The notes: generated by a model from the letters alone, not told the origin. Positions 45,415 to 54,781 are shown, counted from the first letter of the stretch. The stretch: 64,000 nucleotides of DNA from Rhodococcus_G sp042879035 (GCF_042879035.1 NZ_JBIAOU010000017.1:33922-97921), one strand, 5' to 3'. Program-made: numbers and translations.

Positions 45415-46599
45415 TCAGCCGGGGAGGCGAACGGGCATCAGCAGGTAGGTGTAGTCGCTGTCGGGTGCGGCGAAAGTGCCGCTTTCCCCGGGCTGGGGTT
45501 CCTCGTCGGCCGCGGGACGAAGGACCGCGGGACGGCTCGGGGTGGTGAATCCGAAGGTGACCCGGTCGGAGTGCAACGAGTTCAGCCCCTCGGTGAGGTA
45601 GGCGGGATTGAACGCGATGGTCAGCGGTTCGCCCTGGAAATGGGCCTCGAGGGCCTCCTCGGCCCGGCCGGCATCCTCACCACCGGCGGCGAGCAGCAGG
45701 CCGTCCTCGGAGAACTGCATCCGGACCTGGGCGCCGCGTTCGGCGACCAGCGCGACACGCTTGATGGCATCGACGAGGGGGGCGACCTCGACGGTCGCGA
45801 CCGCCGTGTGTTCGGCCGGCAGCAGCTGACGGAACTTGGGGAACTCCGCGTCGAGCAGACGGGTCGTGGTGCGGCGGCCCTCGCCGACGATGCCGAGCAG
45901 GCCCTCGGTGCCGACCGACGATCCGGTGCCGAACGCGAGCTCGACCGGGGCGTTGGAACCACCGCTGAGGGTCTTGCCGACCTCGGACAGCGTCTTCGCG
46001 GGGATCAGCACGGCAGCGCTGGTGTCGGCGTTGGTGGGGGTCCACTCGATCTGCCGAACGGCGAGCCGGAACCGGTCCGTCGCGGCGAGGACGACGTTGG
46101 TGCCCTCGATCTCGACGCGGATGCCCGTGAGCATCGGAAGCGTGTCGTCCTTGCCCGCGGCGACCGCCACCTGGCTGACGGCCTCGGAGAAGACGTCGAC
46201 GGGAAGGGTGCCGGTCTGCTGCGGGAGCTCCGGGAGCTGCGGGTAGTCCTCGACCGGCATCGTCGGCAGGGAGAACTTCGCGCTGCCGCAGGTGATGAGC
46301 ACTCGGGCACCGTCGACGACCAGGTCGACCGGCTTGGCGGGGAGGGATCGGGTGATGTCGGCGAGGAGCTTGCCGGAGACCAGCGCCTGACCGGGGTCGG
46401 AGACCTCGGCCGAGATCCGGACCTGCGCCGAGACCTCGTAGTCGAAACCGGAAATCGTCAGGCCCTGCTCGTCCGCGGTGATGAGCACGCCGCCGAGGAC
46501 CGGGACGGGAGGCCTCGAGGGGAGGCTTCGTGCCACCCACGCGACGGAATCCGCAAAGTCTTCCCGGGCAACCCGAAACTTCATGCTCCCGAGCTCCAT
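45415..46599 (-). CDS. dnaN: DNA polymerase III beta (sliding clamp)
   Basis: The 394-residue clamp consists of three repeated domains: FRVAREDFADSVAWVARSLP, LPQQTGTLPVDVFSEAVSQV, then KFRQLLPAEHTAVATVEVAP. It ends in the usual YLLMPVRLPG, which contributes to the protein-binding pocket. The start is taken as ATG at 46599 (MELGSMKFRV); ATG at 46584 is an alternative with similar support. It is the first gene downstream of oriC on this side. Confidence 0.96.
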   Translation of the reverse strand: MELGSMKFRVAREDFADSVAWVARSLPSRPPVPVLGGVLITADEQGLTISGFDYEVSAQVRISAEVSDPGQALVSGKLLADITRSLPAKPVDLVVDGARVLITCGSAKFSLPTMPVEDYPQLPELPQQTGTLPVDVFSEAVSQVAVAAGKDDTLPMLTGIRVEIEGTNVVLAATDRFRLAVRQIEWTPTNADTSAAVLIPAKTLSEVGKTLSGGSNAPVELAFGTGSSVGTEGLLGIVGEGRRTTTRLLDAEFPKFRQLLPAEHTAVATVEVAPLVDAIKRVALVAERGAQVRMQFSEDGLLLAAGGEDAGRAEEALEAHFQGEPLTIAFNPAYLTEGLNSLHSDRVTFGFTTPSRPAVLRPAADEEPQPGESGTFAAPDSDYTYLLMPVRLPG

Positions 46600-47033
46600 C
46601 GCTGGGCTGATCCTCTCCCTAGACACATCACGTCCTCGCCTGCTGCCACGCGACAGCAGACAGGAGCCCACCGTATGCCCTCGAGCGCGAACTTGAAAGC
46701 CGAAACGGACCGCGCCGGCGGTCCGGGACGGGGTCACTGTGGGGTCGGGAAGCGGAGCAATCCACAGAACCTGTTTTCAGAAGAAGATCAAGGGAGATGA
46801 CCAAGCAGTAGTAGTAGGTGCTGTGAAAACTGTGGATAACGGCAGGTCTGTGCAGGTCCCGGGCGGTGCTGGTGTGGGGAGTGCTCGAGGAGGGACTCGA
46901 GGACAGATCGGCGTGGCTGTGGATGAATCTCGAGTTGTTCGCCGCAATCCTCGAGCAGTCCACAGATTTCCACGGTTCTCCACAGGGTTGTCCACAGATG
47001 TGAATGGTTTCTTCCGGAGTTGCGGAGAACACG
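46600..47033. other. Replication origin oriC (dnaA-dnaN intergenic region)
   Basis: The gap between dnaA and dnaN is the origin in this order of bacteria. One perfect DnaA box (TGTGGATAA, 46831-46839) is accompanied by near-matches TGTGGATGA (46918-46926), CAATCCACA (46758-46766), CAGTCCACA (46956-46964), TTCTCCACA (46976-46984) and TTGTCCACA (46988-46996), in both orientations. The boxes on the dnaA side (46956-46996) are clustered. A relatively AT-rich segment (CTGTTTTCAGAAGAAGATCA, 46771-46790) and AGCAGTAGTAGTAGGTGC nearby could be the unwinding zone (inference). Confidence 0.88.
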
Positions 47034-47064
47034 AAAAAAGCCGACCGGACGGATCCGGTCGGCC
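47034..47064 (-). terminator. Rho-independent terminator of dnaA
   Basis: On the minus strand GCCGACCGGA-TCCG-TCCGGTCGGC is followed by TTTTTTCG. Perfect 10-base arms and a T run, 34 bases after the dnaA stop. It also insulates oriC from dnaA transcription. Confidence 0.93.
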
Positions 47065-47097
47065 TCGGGGGTTCGGGTGGGTCGGGTGCGGACAGGG

Positions 47098-48645
47098 TCA
47101 GCGCTTGGAGCGCTGCTTGATCCGGGCGGTCAGCTCCTGCACCTGGTCGTAGACCTTGCGGCGCTCCGTCATCTCCTTGCGGATCTTCTTGTCCGCGTAC
47201 ATGACGGTGGTGTGGTCGCGGCCGAACGTCTGCCCGATCTTCGGCAGAGACAGGTCGGTCAGTTCCCGGCACAGGTACATCGCGATCTGCCGGGCCTGTG
47301 CCAGTGGCCTGGCCTTACCCGGGCCGCACAGGTCCTCGATCGAGGTGTTGAAGTACTCCGCCGTCACCGCCATGATCGTGGCCGCGTTGATCTCGAGGCT
47401 GGTCGAGTCGGGCATCAGATCGCGCAGCACCACCTCGGCGAGCGTCAGGTCCAGTGCCTGGCGGTTCAGGGACGCGAACGCGGTGACCCGGATCAGCGCG
47501 CCCTCGAGCTCACGAATGTTGCGCTCGATCCGGCTCGCGATCAGCTCGAGCACGTCGTGGGGGACGTCGAGCCGGTCCATCCGGGCCTTCTTGCTCAGGA
47601 TCGCGATGCGGGTCTCGAGCTCCGGAGGCTGGACATCCGTGATCAGTCCCCACTCGAACCGCGTCCGCAGGCGTTCCTCGAGGGTGGCGAGCTGCTTCGG
47701 CGGGCGATCGGAGGTGATGACGATCTGCTTGTTCGCGTTGTGGAGCGCCTCGAAGGTGTAGAAGAACTCCTCCTGGATACCTTCCTTGCCCTCGATGAAC
47801 TGGATGTCGTCGACGAGGAGGACGTCCGTCTCGCGGTAGCGCCGCTTGAACGCGACCTTGCGGTCGTCGCGGAGGCTGTTGATGAAGTCGTTCGTGAACT
47901 CCTCGGTGGAGACGTACTTGACGCGCATCCCCGGGAACAGTCGCTGCGAGTAGTGGCCGGCCGCGTGCAGCAGGTGTGTCTTGCCGAGCCCGGACGAGCC
48001 CCACACGAAGAGGGGGTTGTACGCGCGGGCCGGCGCCTCGGCGATCGCGACGGCGGCCGCGTGTGCGAACCGGTTCGACGCGCCGATGACGAAGGTGTCG
48101 AAGGTGTACTTCGAGTTGAGGCTGTTGCCACCCGTCGCGGCCGGGGCCTCGGTCGGCGGCTTCGTGAAGTACGAGGGCCAGGACTCGTTGACGCTGGCGA
48201 TCGCCTCGCCGTCCTCGTCGACCTCCTCGTGGTCCCCGGGCTCGACTTCGAACAGGTCCGCGTCGCCGACACCCGGCCGCCTACGCCGGAAGGTGGGAAC
48301 GCTGACGGCGCCGCTCTCCACGGGATCCGGCTCGCTCGCACGCACCGGCTCCGGCTCGACGTCGGTGGTCGGCGGTGCGATCCGCACGCCCAGACCCTCC
48401 ACCCCTTCACCGATGTGACGGTTCAGCGCCTCGAGTATGGGTTCGCGCAGGTCACGCTCGATGGCCTCCTGCACGAAGGAGGACGGCACAGACAGCAGCG
48501 CGAAGCCCTGGGCGAGGGTGAGCGGCCGGACCAGCGCGAGCATGGCCTTCTGTGCCTTGGTCAGCGGATGGCTGGACCCGTCCGCCGTCAGTTCAGCGAG
48601 GACATCCACCCATACGCGTGCCAGGGTGTTTGATTCCTCGTTCAA
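47098..48645 (-). CDS. dnaA: Chromosomal replication initiator DnaA
   Basis: A 515-residue AAA+ initiator. It has N-terminal domain I (NTLARVWVDVLAELTADGSS), an acidic linker (about 90-165) and the AAA+ domain with Walker A WGSSGLGKTHLLHAAG, Walker B VLLVDDIQFIEGKE and sensor ITSDRPPKQL. C-terminal domain IV carries the DnaA signature GQTFGRDHTTVMYADKKI. The start codon is TTG at 48645, preceded by CGAGAGGACC, a rare start also seen for mycobacterial dnaA and likely to keep its translation low. It binds the boxes at oriC, upstream of its own gene and possibly those at 24.8 kb. Confidence 0.97.
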   Translation of the reverse strand: MNEESNTLARVWVDVLAELTADGSSHPLTKAQKAMLALVRPLTLAQGFALLSVPSSFVQEAIERDLREPILEALNRHIGEGVEGLGVRIAPPTTDVEPEPVRASEPDPVESGAVSVPTFRRRRPGVGDADLFEVEPGDHEEVDEDGEAIASVNESWPSYFTKPPTEAPAATGGNSLNSKYTFDTFVIGASNRFAHAAAVAIAEAPARAYNPLFVWGSSGLGKTHLLHAAGHYSQRLFPGMRVKYVSTEEFTNDFINSLRDDRKVAFKRRYRETDVLLVDDIQFIEGKEGIQEEFFYTFEALHNANKQIVITSDRPPKQLATLEERLRTRFEWGLITDVQPPELETRIAILSKKARMDRLDVPHDVLELIASRIERNIRELEGALIRVTAFASLNRQALDLTLAEVVLRDLMPDSTSLEINAATIMAVTAEYFNTSIEDLCGPGKARPLAQARQIAMYLCRELTDLSLPKIGQTFGRDHTTVMYADKKIRKEMTERRKVYDQVQELTARIKQRSKR

Positions 48646-49100
48646 CGTGGGTCCTCTCGAATCCGTGCCTGGGGATAACTTCCCCGCACAAGGCTACGAA
48701 TATGCCACCCGATCTGTAATTCCACACAATTATCCACAAGTGTGGATAACTCGATCGGGTGTCGGAGTGCGGGTGCCGTGTCACGGCCGCATCCCTCTCA
48801 CCTGGGACGACGTGATACGCGGCGGTTCGGAGTCGGTGTTCCTCGCCACAGTCACGGCGTGGTGAGACGCACAGGTGTGGCGGTGATGCAAGTACCTCTG
48901 GAACCGTGGCGTGTCCTCGACGTCGCGGTTTGACCTTGTCGTCGGCGCTGCGTACTCTCGTACAGTCACCCGAGTTCGAGGTGTTGGCTTCGCGCTGGCC
49001 ATTGCGGTCGTCTGCGTGCGCGAGTCGTCGCCGTCGGGGACCACCCAATTTTCACGCAATGGCGTCGACCGGCGCCGATGAACTATGAGGAGTGTCGACC
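48646..49100. promoter_or_regulatory. dnaA-rpmH divergent regulatory region with DnaA boxes
   Basis: This 455-base region holds the dnaA and rpmH promoters. Perfect DnaA boxes TTATCCACA (48730-48738) and TGTGGATAA (48741-48749) face each other as an inverted pair with two bases between. A degenerate ATTCCACAC (48719-48727) lies next to them, and GGGATAACT is at 48672. They sit about 85-105 bases before the dnaA start, suitable for autoregulation. No gene is seen in the remainder. GAGTGTCGACC before rpmH contains a weak ribosome-binding site. Confidence 0.85.
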
Positions 49101-49244
49101 GTGGCCAAGGGCAAGCGGACGTTCCAGCCGAACAATCGCCGCCGCGCGCGCGTTCACGGCTTCCGTCTCCGGATGCGGACCCGTGCGGGCCGCGCCATCG
49201 TTTCTGCGCGTCGCCAAAAGGGCCGCGCTTCCCTCACCGCCTGA
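49101..49244 (+). CDS. rpmH: 50S ribosomal protein L34
   Basis: A 47-residue, very basic protein, VAKGKRTFQPNNRRRARVHG ... RAIVSARRQKGRASLTA, matches L34 from end to end. GTG start at 49101. It is the first gene of rpmH-rnpA-yidD-yidC-jag, divergent from dnaA, the classical bacterial arrangement. L34 is part of the large ribosomal subunit. Confidence 0.97.
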   Translation: MAKGKRTFQPNNRRRARVHGFRLRMRTRAGRAIVSARRQKGRASLTA

Positions 49245-49267
49245 TCTGACGAGCGCGGGAGCTCGGG

Positions 49268-49660
49268 GTGCTGCCTGAGCCGCACAGGTTACGTCGACGG
49301 TCGGACTTCTCGTCCACCGTTCGTCGCGGTCGGCGTGCGGCCCGTCCGGACGTGGTTGTCCACGCGCTGGCGGAAGCTCAGGCAGAGTCGCTGGTGAGCG
49401 ATCCGGGTCCGCGTTTCGGTTTGGTGGTTAGCAAGGCTGTCGGGCCGGCGGTGATTCGACATCGAGTCGCACGCCGGCTTCGTCATATCTGCGTCGGCCT
49501 GATCGGCGAGGTTCCGGAGGGGGCACACGTGGTGATCCGCGCGCTTCCGGGTGCCGCGACCGCGACGTCGGCCGACCTGGACCGGCAGCTTCGATCCGGG
49601 CTTCGCAAGTTGAACCTCCTTGCCTCCACGGATGCGGCGTCAACCGGTACCACCCGATGA
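49268..49660 (+). CDS. rnpA: Ribonuclease P protein component
   Basis: The 130-residue basic protein subunit of RNase P supports the catalytic RNA in tRNA 5' processing. It starts VLPEPHRLRRRSDFSSTVRR and contains RFGLVVSKAVGPAVIRHRVA with the adjoining RRLRHICVG, the family's RNR-type motif region in slightly divergent form. GTG start at 49268, 23 bases after rpmH. Its stop overlaps the yidD start (ATGA). Confidence 0.95.
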   Translation: MLPEPHRLRRRSDFSSTVRRGRRAARPDVVVHALAEAQAESLVSDPGPRFGLVVSKAVGPAVIRHRVARRLRHICVGLIGEVPEGAHVVIRALPGAATATSADLDRQLRSGLRKLNLLASTDAASTGTTR

Positions 49661-50040
49661 CGGCGGACGGCATTGCGCTGCCAGGCATCCTGCGTCGGGC
49701 CCCGGCCCGCGCGTTGATCTTCTGCATCGAGCTCTACCGGACGTACGTCTCCCCGACCCGGATGCCGACCTGCCGATTCACCCCCACCTGCAGCGAGTAC
49801 GCGGTCGACGCGTTACGTCAGCGCGGTGCCGTGATCGGGCTGGCACTGACGGTGGCGAGACTGCTCAAGTGCGGCCCCTGGCATCGTGGTGGCTGGGACC
49901 CCGTTCCGTCGCGCGGATTCCGCCACCGTGACCTGCCCGGTGCAGCCACGCCTGGCGGGCCCGAGGGCCCGGCCGCCGCACCGGATACTGGCAAGCAACC
50001 CCACGATCGGGTGAACGTGGGCGAACAGAGGAGTACCTAG
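49657..50040 (+). CDS. yidD: Membrane-protein insertion efficiency factor YidD
   Basis: The 127-residue protein has the full YidD core: IELYRTYVSPTRMPTCRFTP, TCSEYAVDAL, LLKCGPWHRGGWDPVP. The C-terminal extension is Pro/Gly-rich. YidD helps YidC insert proteins into the membrane and is bound to its inner face by an amphipathic helix. It overlaps rnpA by four bases and is four bases from yidC. Confidence 0.94.
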   Translation: MTADGIALPGILRRAPARALIFCIELYRTYVSPTRMPTCRFTPTCSEYAVDALRQRGAVIGLALTVARLLKCGPWHRGGWDPVPSRGFRHRDLPGAATPGGPEGPAAAPDTGKQPHDRVNVGEQRST

Positions 50041-50044
50041 AGCC

Positions 50045-51127
50045 GTGCTCGACTTCATCTACTATCCGGTGTCCTGGATCCTGTGGGTCTGGCACAAGGT
50101 CTTCGGCTCCTTCCTCGGCGCCGACAACGGCTTCGCCTGGGCGTTGTCGGTGATGTTCCTGGTGTTCACGCTGCGCGCGATCCTGTACTACCCGTTCGTC
50201 AAGCAGGTGCGCACGACGCGGCAGATGCAGGAACTGCAGCCGCAGATCAAGGCACTGCAGAAGAAGTACGCCAACGACCGGCAGCGCATGGCGACGGAGA
50301 TGCAGAAGCTGCAGAAGGAGCACGGCTTCAACCCGCTGATGGGTTGCCTGCCGGTGCTGCTGCAGGCACCGGTGTTCATCGGTCTGTTCCACGTGCTGCG
50401 GTCCTTCAACCGCACCGGAAACGGCTTCGGCCAGATCGGGATGACGATCGAGCAGAACGCGAACACCCCGAACTACGTGTTCAGCGCTTCCGAGGTCCAG
50501 TCGTTCCTCGACGCACGTCTCTTCGGCGCGCCGATCGCCGCCGCGATCACCACGCCGAAGTCGCAACTCATCGCATACGGCCTGCCGATTCCGACGGTGT
50601 TGAACATCGCCGCCGTCGCGGTCCCGCTGATGCTCATCGCGTCCATCGCGACGCACTTCAACTCGCGTGCGTCGGTGGCCCGGCAGAGCGAGGCCGCCGC
50701 GGCCAACCCGCAGGCCGCGATCATGAACAAGCTGTCGCTGTGGATCTTCCCGCTCGGCGTGCTCGTCGGTGGCCCGTTCCTGATGATCGCGATCCTGCTG
50801 TACTGGGTCTCGAACAACATCTGGACCTACGCGCAGCAGCACATCGTGTTCCGCCGTATCGACGCGGAGGAAGAGGAGAAGAAGGCGAAGGCGCTCGAGC
50901 GCCGCGCCGAGAACGCGCCGAAACCGGGTGCCAAGCCCGTCAAGCGCAAGGGGGCCGCGCAGGCCGCCGCAGACTCCTCGTCCGACCCGGATGCGGCATC
51001 GGTCCAGGACGAATCGTCCGCCGCCGGGTCGTCCACCACCGCGGAGTCGTCCGGACCGGGTCAGAAGCCGAAACCCGGCGCGAGACCGGCGGGCAACCGC
51101 GGCAAGAACACCAAACGCAAACGCTGA
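50045..51127 (+). CDS. yidC: Membrane protein insertase YidC
   Basis: A 360-residue insertase without the large periplasmic domain of proteobacterial YidC. Five transmembrane segments are expected, with LDFIYYPVSWILWVWHKVFG, a conserved Arg in VFTLRAILYYP, the cytosolic hairpin (QELQPQIKALQKKYANDRQR) and GCLPVLLQAPVFIGLFHVLR. The C-terminal 75 residues are charged and Ala/Pro-rich, ending in KNTKRKR, which probably binds ribosomes. GTG start at 50045. Confidence 0.96.
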   Translation: MLDFIYYPVSWILWVWHKVFGSFLGADNGFAWALSVMFLVFTLRAILYYPFVKQVRTTRQMQELQPQIKALQKKYANDRQRMATEMQKLQKEHGFNPLMGCLPVLLQAPVFIGLFHVLRSFNRTGNGFGQIGMTIEQNANTPNYVFSASEVQSFLDARLFGAPIAAAITTPKSQLIAYGLPIPTVLNIAAVAVPLMLIASIATHFNSRASVARQSEAAAANPQAAIMNKLSLWIFPLGVLVGGPFLMIAILLYWVSNNIWTYAQQHIVFRRIDAEEEEKKAKALERRAENAPKPGAKPVKRKGAAQAAADSSSDPDAASVQDESSAAGSSTTAESSGPGQKPKPGARPAGNRGKNTKRKR

Positions 51128-51189
51128 GCGTTCGGCGTCCTGACTGCTGAGCGCGCCCGCGCTCCCCTTTCACAGAGAAGAGAACGACG

Positions 51190-51741
51190 ATGGCGAACGA
51201 TCCGGAAACCGGACGGGATGGAGACGACGAGACCGTGGCGGACGTGACCGTGGATGCGCCCGTGGACGAACTGGACGAGGAGGACGCGCTCGTCGAGGAA
51301 GGCGAGATCGCCGGTGACTACCTCGAGCAGCTGCTCGACGTACTCGATTTCGACGGCGACATCGACCTCGACGTCGAGGGTGACCGCGCGGTCGTCAGCA
51401 TCGACGGCGGCGACGACCTGACCAAGCTCGTGGGCCGCAAGGGCGAGGTTCTCGACGCCCTTCAGGAGCTGACGCGGCTGGCGGTGCAGCAGGCGACGGG
51501 CGAGCGCAGCCGCCTCATGCTCGACATCGCGGGCTGGCGCGCCGGCCGGCGTGAGGAACTGACGGAGATCGGCCTGGCCGCGGCCAAGCGCGTGCTCGAG
51601 TCGGGCGAGCGGGAATCCCTCACGCCCATGACGCCGTTCGAGCGGAAGATCGTGCACGACGCGGTCGCCTCCGTGGACGGCGTGTCGAGCGAGAGCGAGG
51701 GCGCCGAGCCGTCCCGTCGCGTCGTGGTCCTCAAGGACTGA
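51190..51741 (+). CDS. jag: KH/R3H RNA-binding protein Jag (KhpB)
   Basis: The 183-residue protein has an acidic N-terminus, a KH domain (LVGRKGEVLDALQELTRLAV) and an R3H domain (ESLTPMTPFERKIVHDAV). It binds RNA and is linked to cell elongation and division control. It is the last gene of the rpmH operon. Start ATG at 51190 after AGAGAAGAGAACG. In M. tuberculosis rsmG follows directly; here about 6.7 kb intervene. Confidence 0.95.
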   Translation: MANDPETGRDGDDETVADVTVDAPVDELDEEDALVEEGEIAGDYLEQLLDVLDFDGDIDLDVEGDRAVVSIDGGDDLTKLVGRKGEVLDALQELTRLAVQQATGERSRLMLDIAGWRAGRREELTEIGLAAAKRVLESGERESLTPMTPFERKIVHDAVASVDGVSSESEGAEPSRRVVVLKD

Positions 51742-51762
51742 CCCGAACCAGTAGACAGGCGG

Positions 51763-51795
51763 AGGGCCCGGCGACCATAAAGGTTGCCGGGCCCT
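51763..51795 (+). terminator. Terminator of the rpmH-jag operon
   Basis: Arms AGGGCCCGGC (51763-51772) and GCCGGGCCCT (51786-51795) are perfect and extended by ACC/GGT inside; the loop is ATAAA. It is followed by GCGCCTTTG. Confidence 0.88.
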
Positions 51796-51823
51796 GCGCC
51801 TTTGTCGTGCTCGGACGGTGACG

Positions 51824-51839
51824 GGTTTCACGTGAAACA
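51824..51839. promoter_or_regulatory. parS site 1 (intergenic)
   Basis: GGTTTCACGTGAAACA contains the perfect 14-base palindrome GTTTCACGTGAAAC, the ParB-binding sequence known across bacteria. It lies 83 bases after jag. Confidence 0.93.
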
Positions 51840-52300
51840 AGTTCGTGGTGTGACACGTGTGGCGACGGTGCTGGAGCCACCGCCGCCCTCCTCCCACCGC
51901 GATCCGTTCGATCACCGCGCCGATCGGCGACAGCCGGCGTGGGGACCACCGTCGTGGACGTGGTCGGAAATGCGACGCCGCGGTATCTCCGAGCCCGACC
52001 GTCGCCCGTGACAGCGGCGGACCGGAACCCGAACCGATCAGCGTCCGCCAGGCAGCGAACGCGTGCGAGGGGTGTTGCGACGTACTCGAACCCGCCTGCC
52101 GGAAAGGGTCTCCACGGCAGGGTCTCAACCGAAACCGGGCCTGATCACCGTGGTGAACAGGCCCAGTCGGTCCTGAAATCGGATGGAGCGGGACGCCCGG
52201 GTTTCCCCGGGAGGGCGGAGCCTGTTTCCCTTCACCCGGAGGTACGTTTCCGGGACCTTCTCGCGCAAGCCCCGGGCCGTACCGTGGTTTTGACGACTAC
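51840..52300. other. 461-base region without a supported gene
   Basis: No convincing ORF or RNA is seen. CCCGGG-TTTC-CCCGGG near 52197-52212 is a small hairpin that could terminate nothing obvious. ATCGGATGGAG at about 52179 recurs at 53394 and 53856. Confidence 0.5.
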
Positions 52301-52900
52301 CTAGTTCGTCGGAGCCACAACGGCGAAGTCGACCGGTGGTACCGGATGGACGGGCGAAAAGCCCGAGTCGTATTGCGACTCGCCTGCCGGCAGGCAGATG
52401 CCGAGACCGTTGCAGGTTTCCTCACGCAGCGTGACGAAGACGACGTTCGTGTGCGCGCCGACGCTGAGCGGCCGTACTGCTGGCGAAACCGGCGTGACAA
52501 ACGGTCGTCCGGTGAACGGTCCCGAGGGCACGGTGAAGGGGCCTTGTAGCGAGTCCGACCCTGCGGTCACCGTGAATTCCCTCGGCGTTCCGGCGTCGGT
52601 GACCCATCGCGCCGAGATGAAGTTCTGCCTGAAGTTCTCGATGTCTGCATTCGTAGCAGCGACCCAGGGCGGCACCGCGCGGACCCACTTCTCTCCCGCA
52701 AGGGCTTGTCGACATTCCGGGGGGCCGATGATCCGCTCGCTGACACCGTAGCGTTCGTTCAAATCGGAATCGGGAAACAGATTGCTGGGGCAGCTGTGTT
52801 CGGTGGGTGGCGCCGCTGTTGCCGGCGCGCTGACGATGCTCACACCGAGCGTTGCGGTGAGCACGGCGATCTGACCTGCTCGACGAAGCGCATTGTGCAT
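52301..52900 (-). CDS. Secreted hypothetical protein
   Basis: A 199-residue protein with a clear signal peptide: MHNALRRAGQIAVLTATLGV, then SIVSAPATA and cleavage near APATA-AP. The mature part has paired cysteines (EHSCPSN, PPECRQ, and a late ETCNGLGICLPAG) and beta-rich sequence, consistent with a small exported disulfide-bonded protein. No family is recognised. Start ATG at 52900 with AGGGAG eight bases upstream. It is the only convincing protein gene between jag and rsmG and is transcribed toward jag. Confidence 0.78.
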   Translation of the reverse strand: MHNALRRAGQIAVLTATLGVSIVSAPATAAPPTEHSCPSNLFPDSDLNERYGVSERIIGPPECRQALAGEKWVRAVPPWVAATNADIENFRQNFISARWVTDAGTPREFTVTAGSDSLQGPFTVPSGPFTGRPFVTPVSPAVRPLSVGAHTNVVFVTLREETCNGLGICLPAGESQYDSGFSPVHPVPPVDFAVVAPTN

Positions 52901-53120
52901 GACTGGACTCCCTGAAGGTGTGGTTCCATCATTGCCGCCCAACCTCTCCCGACGCCGAAGCGTGGGCCTGGGGCGAGTCGTAGGTTACTCGAAGCGGCCG
53001 CGTGCAATGGGCGAATGGGATTGTCCACGAAAGTTGAAAACTGAACAGGGATAAGCCATTTCAGGTGGACGTCCCTGCCCGTCCAATCCTGGCTCGAGTC
53101 GAGGCAGGAGGGGCGACGGG
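52901..53120. other. Upstream region of the secreted protein gene
   Basis: A 220-base gap holding the promoter of the leftward gene. It precedes the transposase remnant; no other gene is seen. Confidence 0.4.
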
Positions 53121-53232
53121 ATGTTGTCAGTGGAAGACCGGGCCGAGATTCGTCGTCTGCATCGCAGCGAGCGGTCGCCGATCGAGGCGATCGCCAGGGT
53201 GATGGGATTTCCCGCAACACCGTTCGCGTCCG
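53121..53232 (+). pseudogene. IS21-family transposase (IstA) N-terminal remnant, frameshifted
   Basis: The first frame encodes MLSVEDRAEIRRLHRSERSP then IEAIARVMG, which matches the start of IS21-type IstA transposases. At 53204-53206 the reading must shift by one base. The other frame then gives GISRNTVR, completing the IstA helix-turn-helix that normally reads ...ARxLGISRNTVR. Beyond about 53235 neither frame resembles IstA further, and no IstB or terminal inverted repeats were recognised. So only about 37 codons of an old insertion remain. Confidence 0.75.
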
Positions 53233-53951
53233 CGTTCGCTGTCGGGCCTGGCGACATACCGACGCGCCAAGGATGGCGAGTGTCGGAGTACGCGCGACCA
53301 CCGGTGCGCTGGAGGGTGAACGGGTGGTGCGCGCCGAATTGCGGTGTTCGCGTGCCGCGGTGACGCCTGTTCGTCGAATCGAGCGCGCCGTCTCGATCGG
53401 ATGGAGCTGCACGGGACGGAAACCGTTGCAGCGCTGTATTATTCGGTGTTCCACGGTGAAGGTCTCCGGGAAGTGGCCGGATGTCGTAACTGCCGAAGGT
53501 CACCACCCCGGGCGGTTTCGTCACTGTGACGGTGGCGATGTCGAGTGGACGGGTTACCGGGGCCGGGGACGACGAAATCCGGTTCGCGGTGTCATGATCG
53601 ACAGCCCTCTCGGCCCGATCGGTGGAGGGAAACGGACGGCGGGCTCCGGATCTCGCGCGACACGGCGATCACCCCGACCGGACCCGAGCATCGCTACGGC
53701 CCGATCCCGCTCGTTCGACGCGTCTCGTGCGTCGGCACTATCGCTCCGTGGACGTCGGCGGTGCAAGGGTTCCGCCGACGCACGGGCCCGGTCCTCGAGA
53801 CCCGCCGCTGACGAGCCCGTCGGGTTGCGCCGCCGGTTCCGGAGAGCGATACGTCGCAATCGGATGGAGTCGGGTGCACCGGGGCGACGGGGTGCTCCTC
53901 ACCTCGCACGGCATCGCCCGGAGCCTGGCCCAGCGACCACTGCCGGCCCCT

Positions 53952-53964
53952 CCCCTCCCCCACC
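53952..53964 (-). repeat. C-rich repeated motif, copy 1
   Basis: CCCCTCCCCCACC on the plus strand, here within the longer CCCCTCCCCTCCCCCACC (53947-53964). Other copies are at 54955, 56826, 58341 and 60312, all in the same orientation. Function unknown. Confidence 0.7.
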
Positions 53965-54765
53965 GCACTGGGACCTCGATGCGGCGGCGACGCCGTCCTG
54001 CCGCGGCGCGTCGGCGCTGCCGGAGGCGGCATCGGTCGCCGTGACGCGGGAAGCCCAGCACTCACAGGACGCCCTCGCGTCGGCACCGACACCGGTGCCT
54101 CACCACGCCGGAACCGCGGACCCCGGCGGTGTCATTCGTGGACCCAGACGGAAGACCACGGAGCGTCGGCGGAGCACGGTCGAGTGCGCACGTCCCCGAG
54201 CGTCGGCTGTGCGCGGAGTTCACTCGACGAGAGGTGGGCTCCCGCACCGATTCGACCCCGAGGAGGCGCCGAACTCACCGGAAGCGACAGCCACCAAGGC
54301 GCGCGGCCCGCTCGGCCGCGCGGGTTCCGAACGACGCCGACACCGCCGCAGGTGACGGCGTGCTCTCGAGGCTGCTCGATGGACGGGACTTCGGTGTGGG
54401 GTCACCGGACAGCCATGTCCGCCGTGACGACGCGTTATCCGGTGTCCCGGTCGGCCCGCATGCGCGGACGATTCTCGCGATTGGTTTGTTCGTGCCTCCG
54501 CTGTGGGCGGTGCGACGGGTCGCGGTGCCGATCGACGTGGTGGCCGCATCCGGTGCGTGTCTCCCGGTCGCCGCGGCGCGGTTCGAGCGCCTGCTCGTCG
54601 AGGAAGCCCGGCGCCTCTGCTCGGCACATTGGTGCGCGCTGCCGGGCCGGGTGGACCGCCTCCTCAGCGCGTCGAGCGCCGCGGTTCTCGCGTCCGCAAC
54701 GGTCTCCGGTGCCGACCGTTGTACGGCACGGACTGCCGATGCGGGCGGCATGTATCGACACGTCC

Positions 54766-54781
54766 GGTTCCACGGGAAACC
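54766..54781. promoter_or_regulatory. Degenerate parS-like site
   Basis: GGTTCCACGGGAAACC keeps both arms but has CACGGG in place of the CACGTG centre. It may be a decayed or weak ParB site. Confidence 0.4.
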
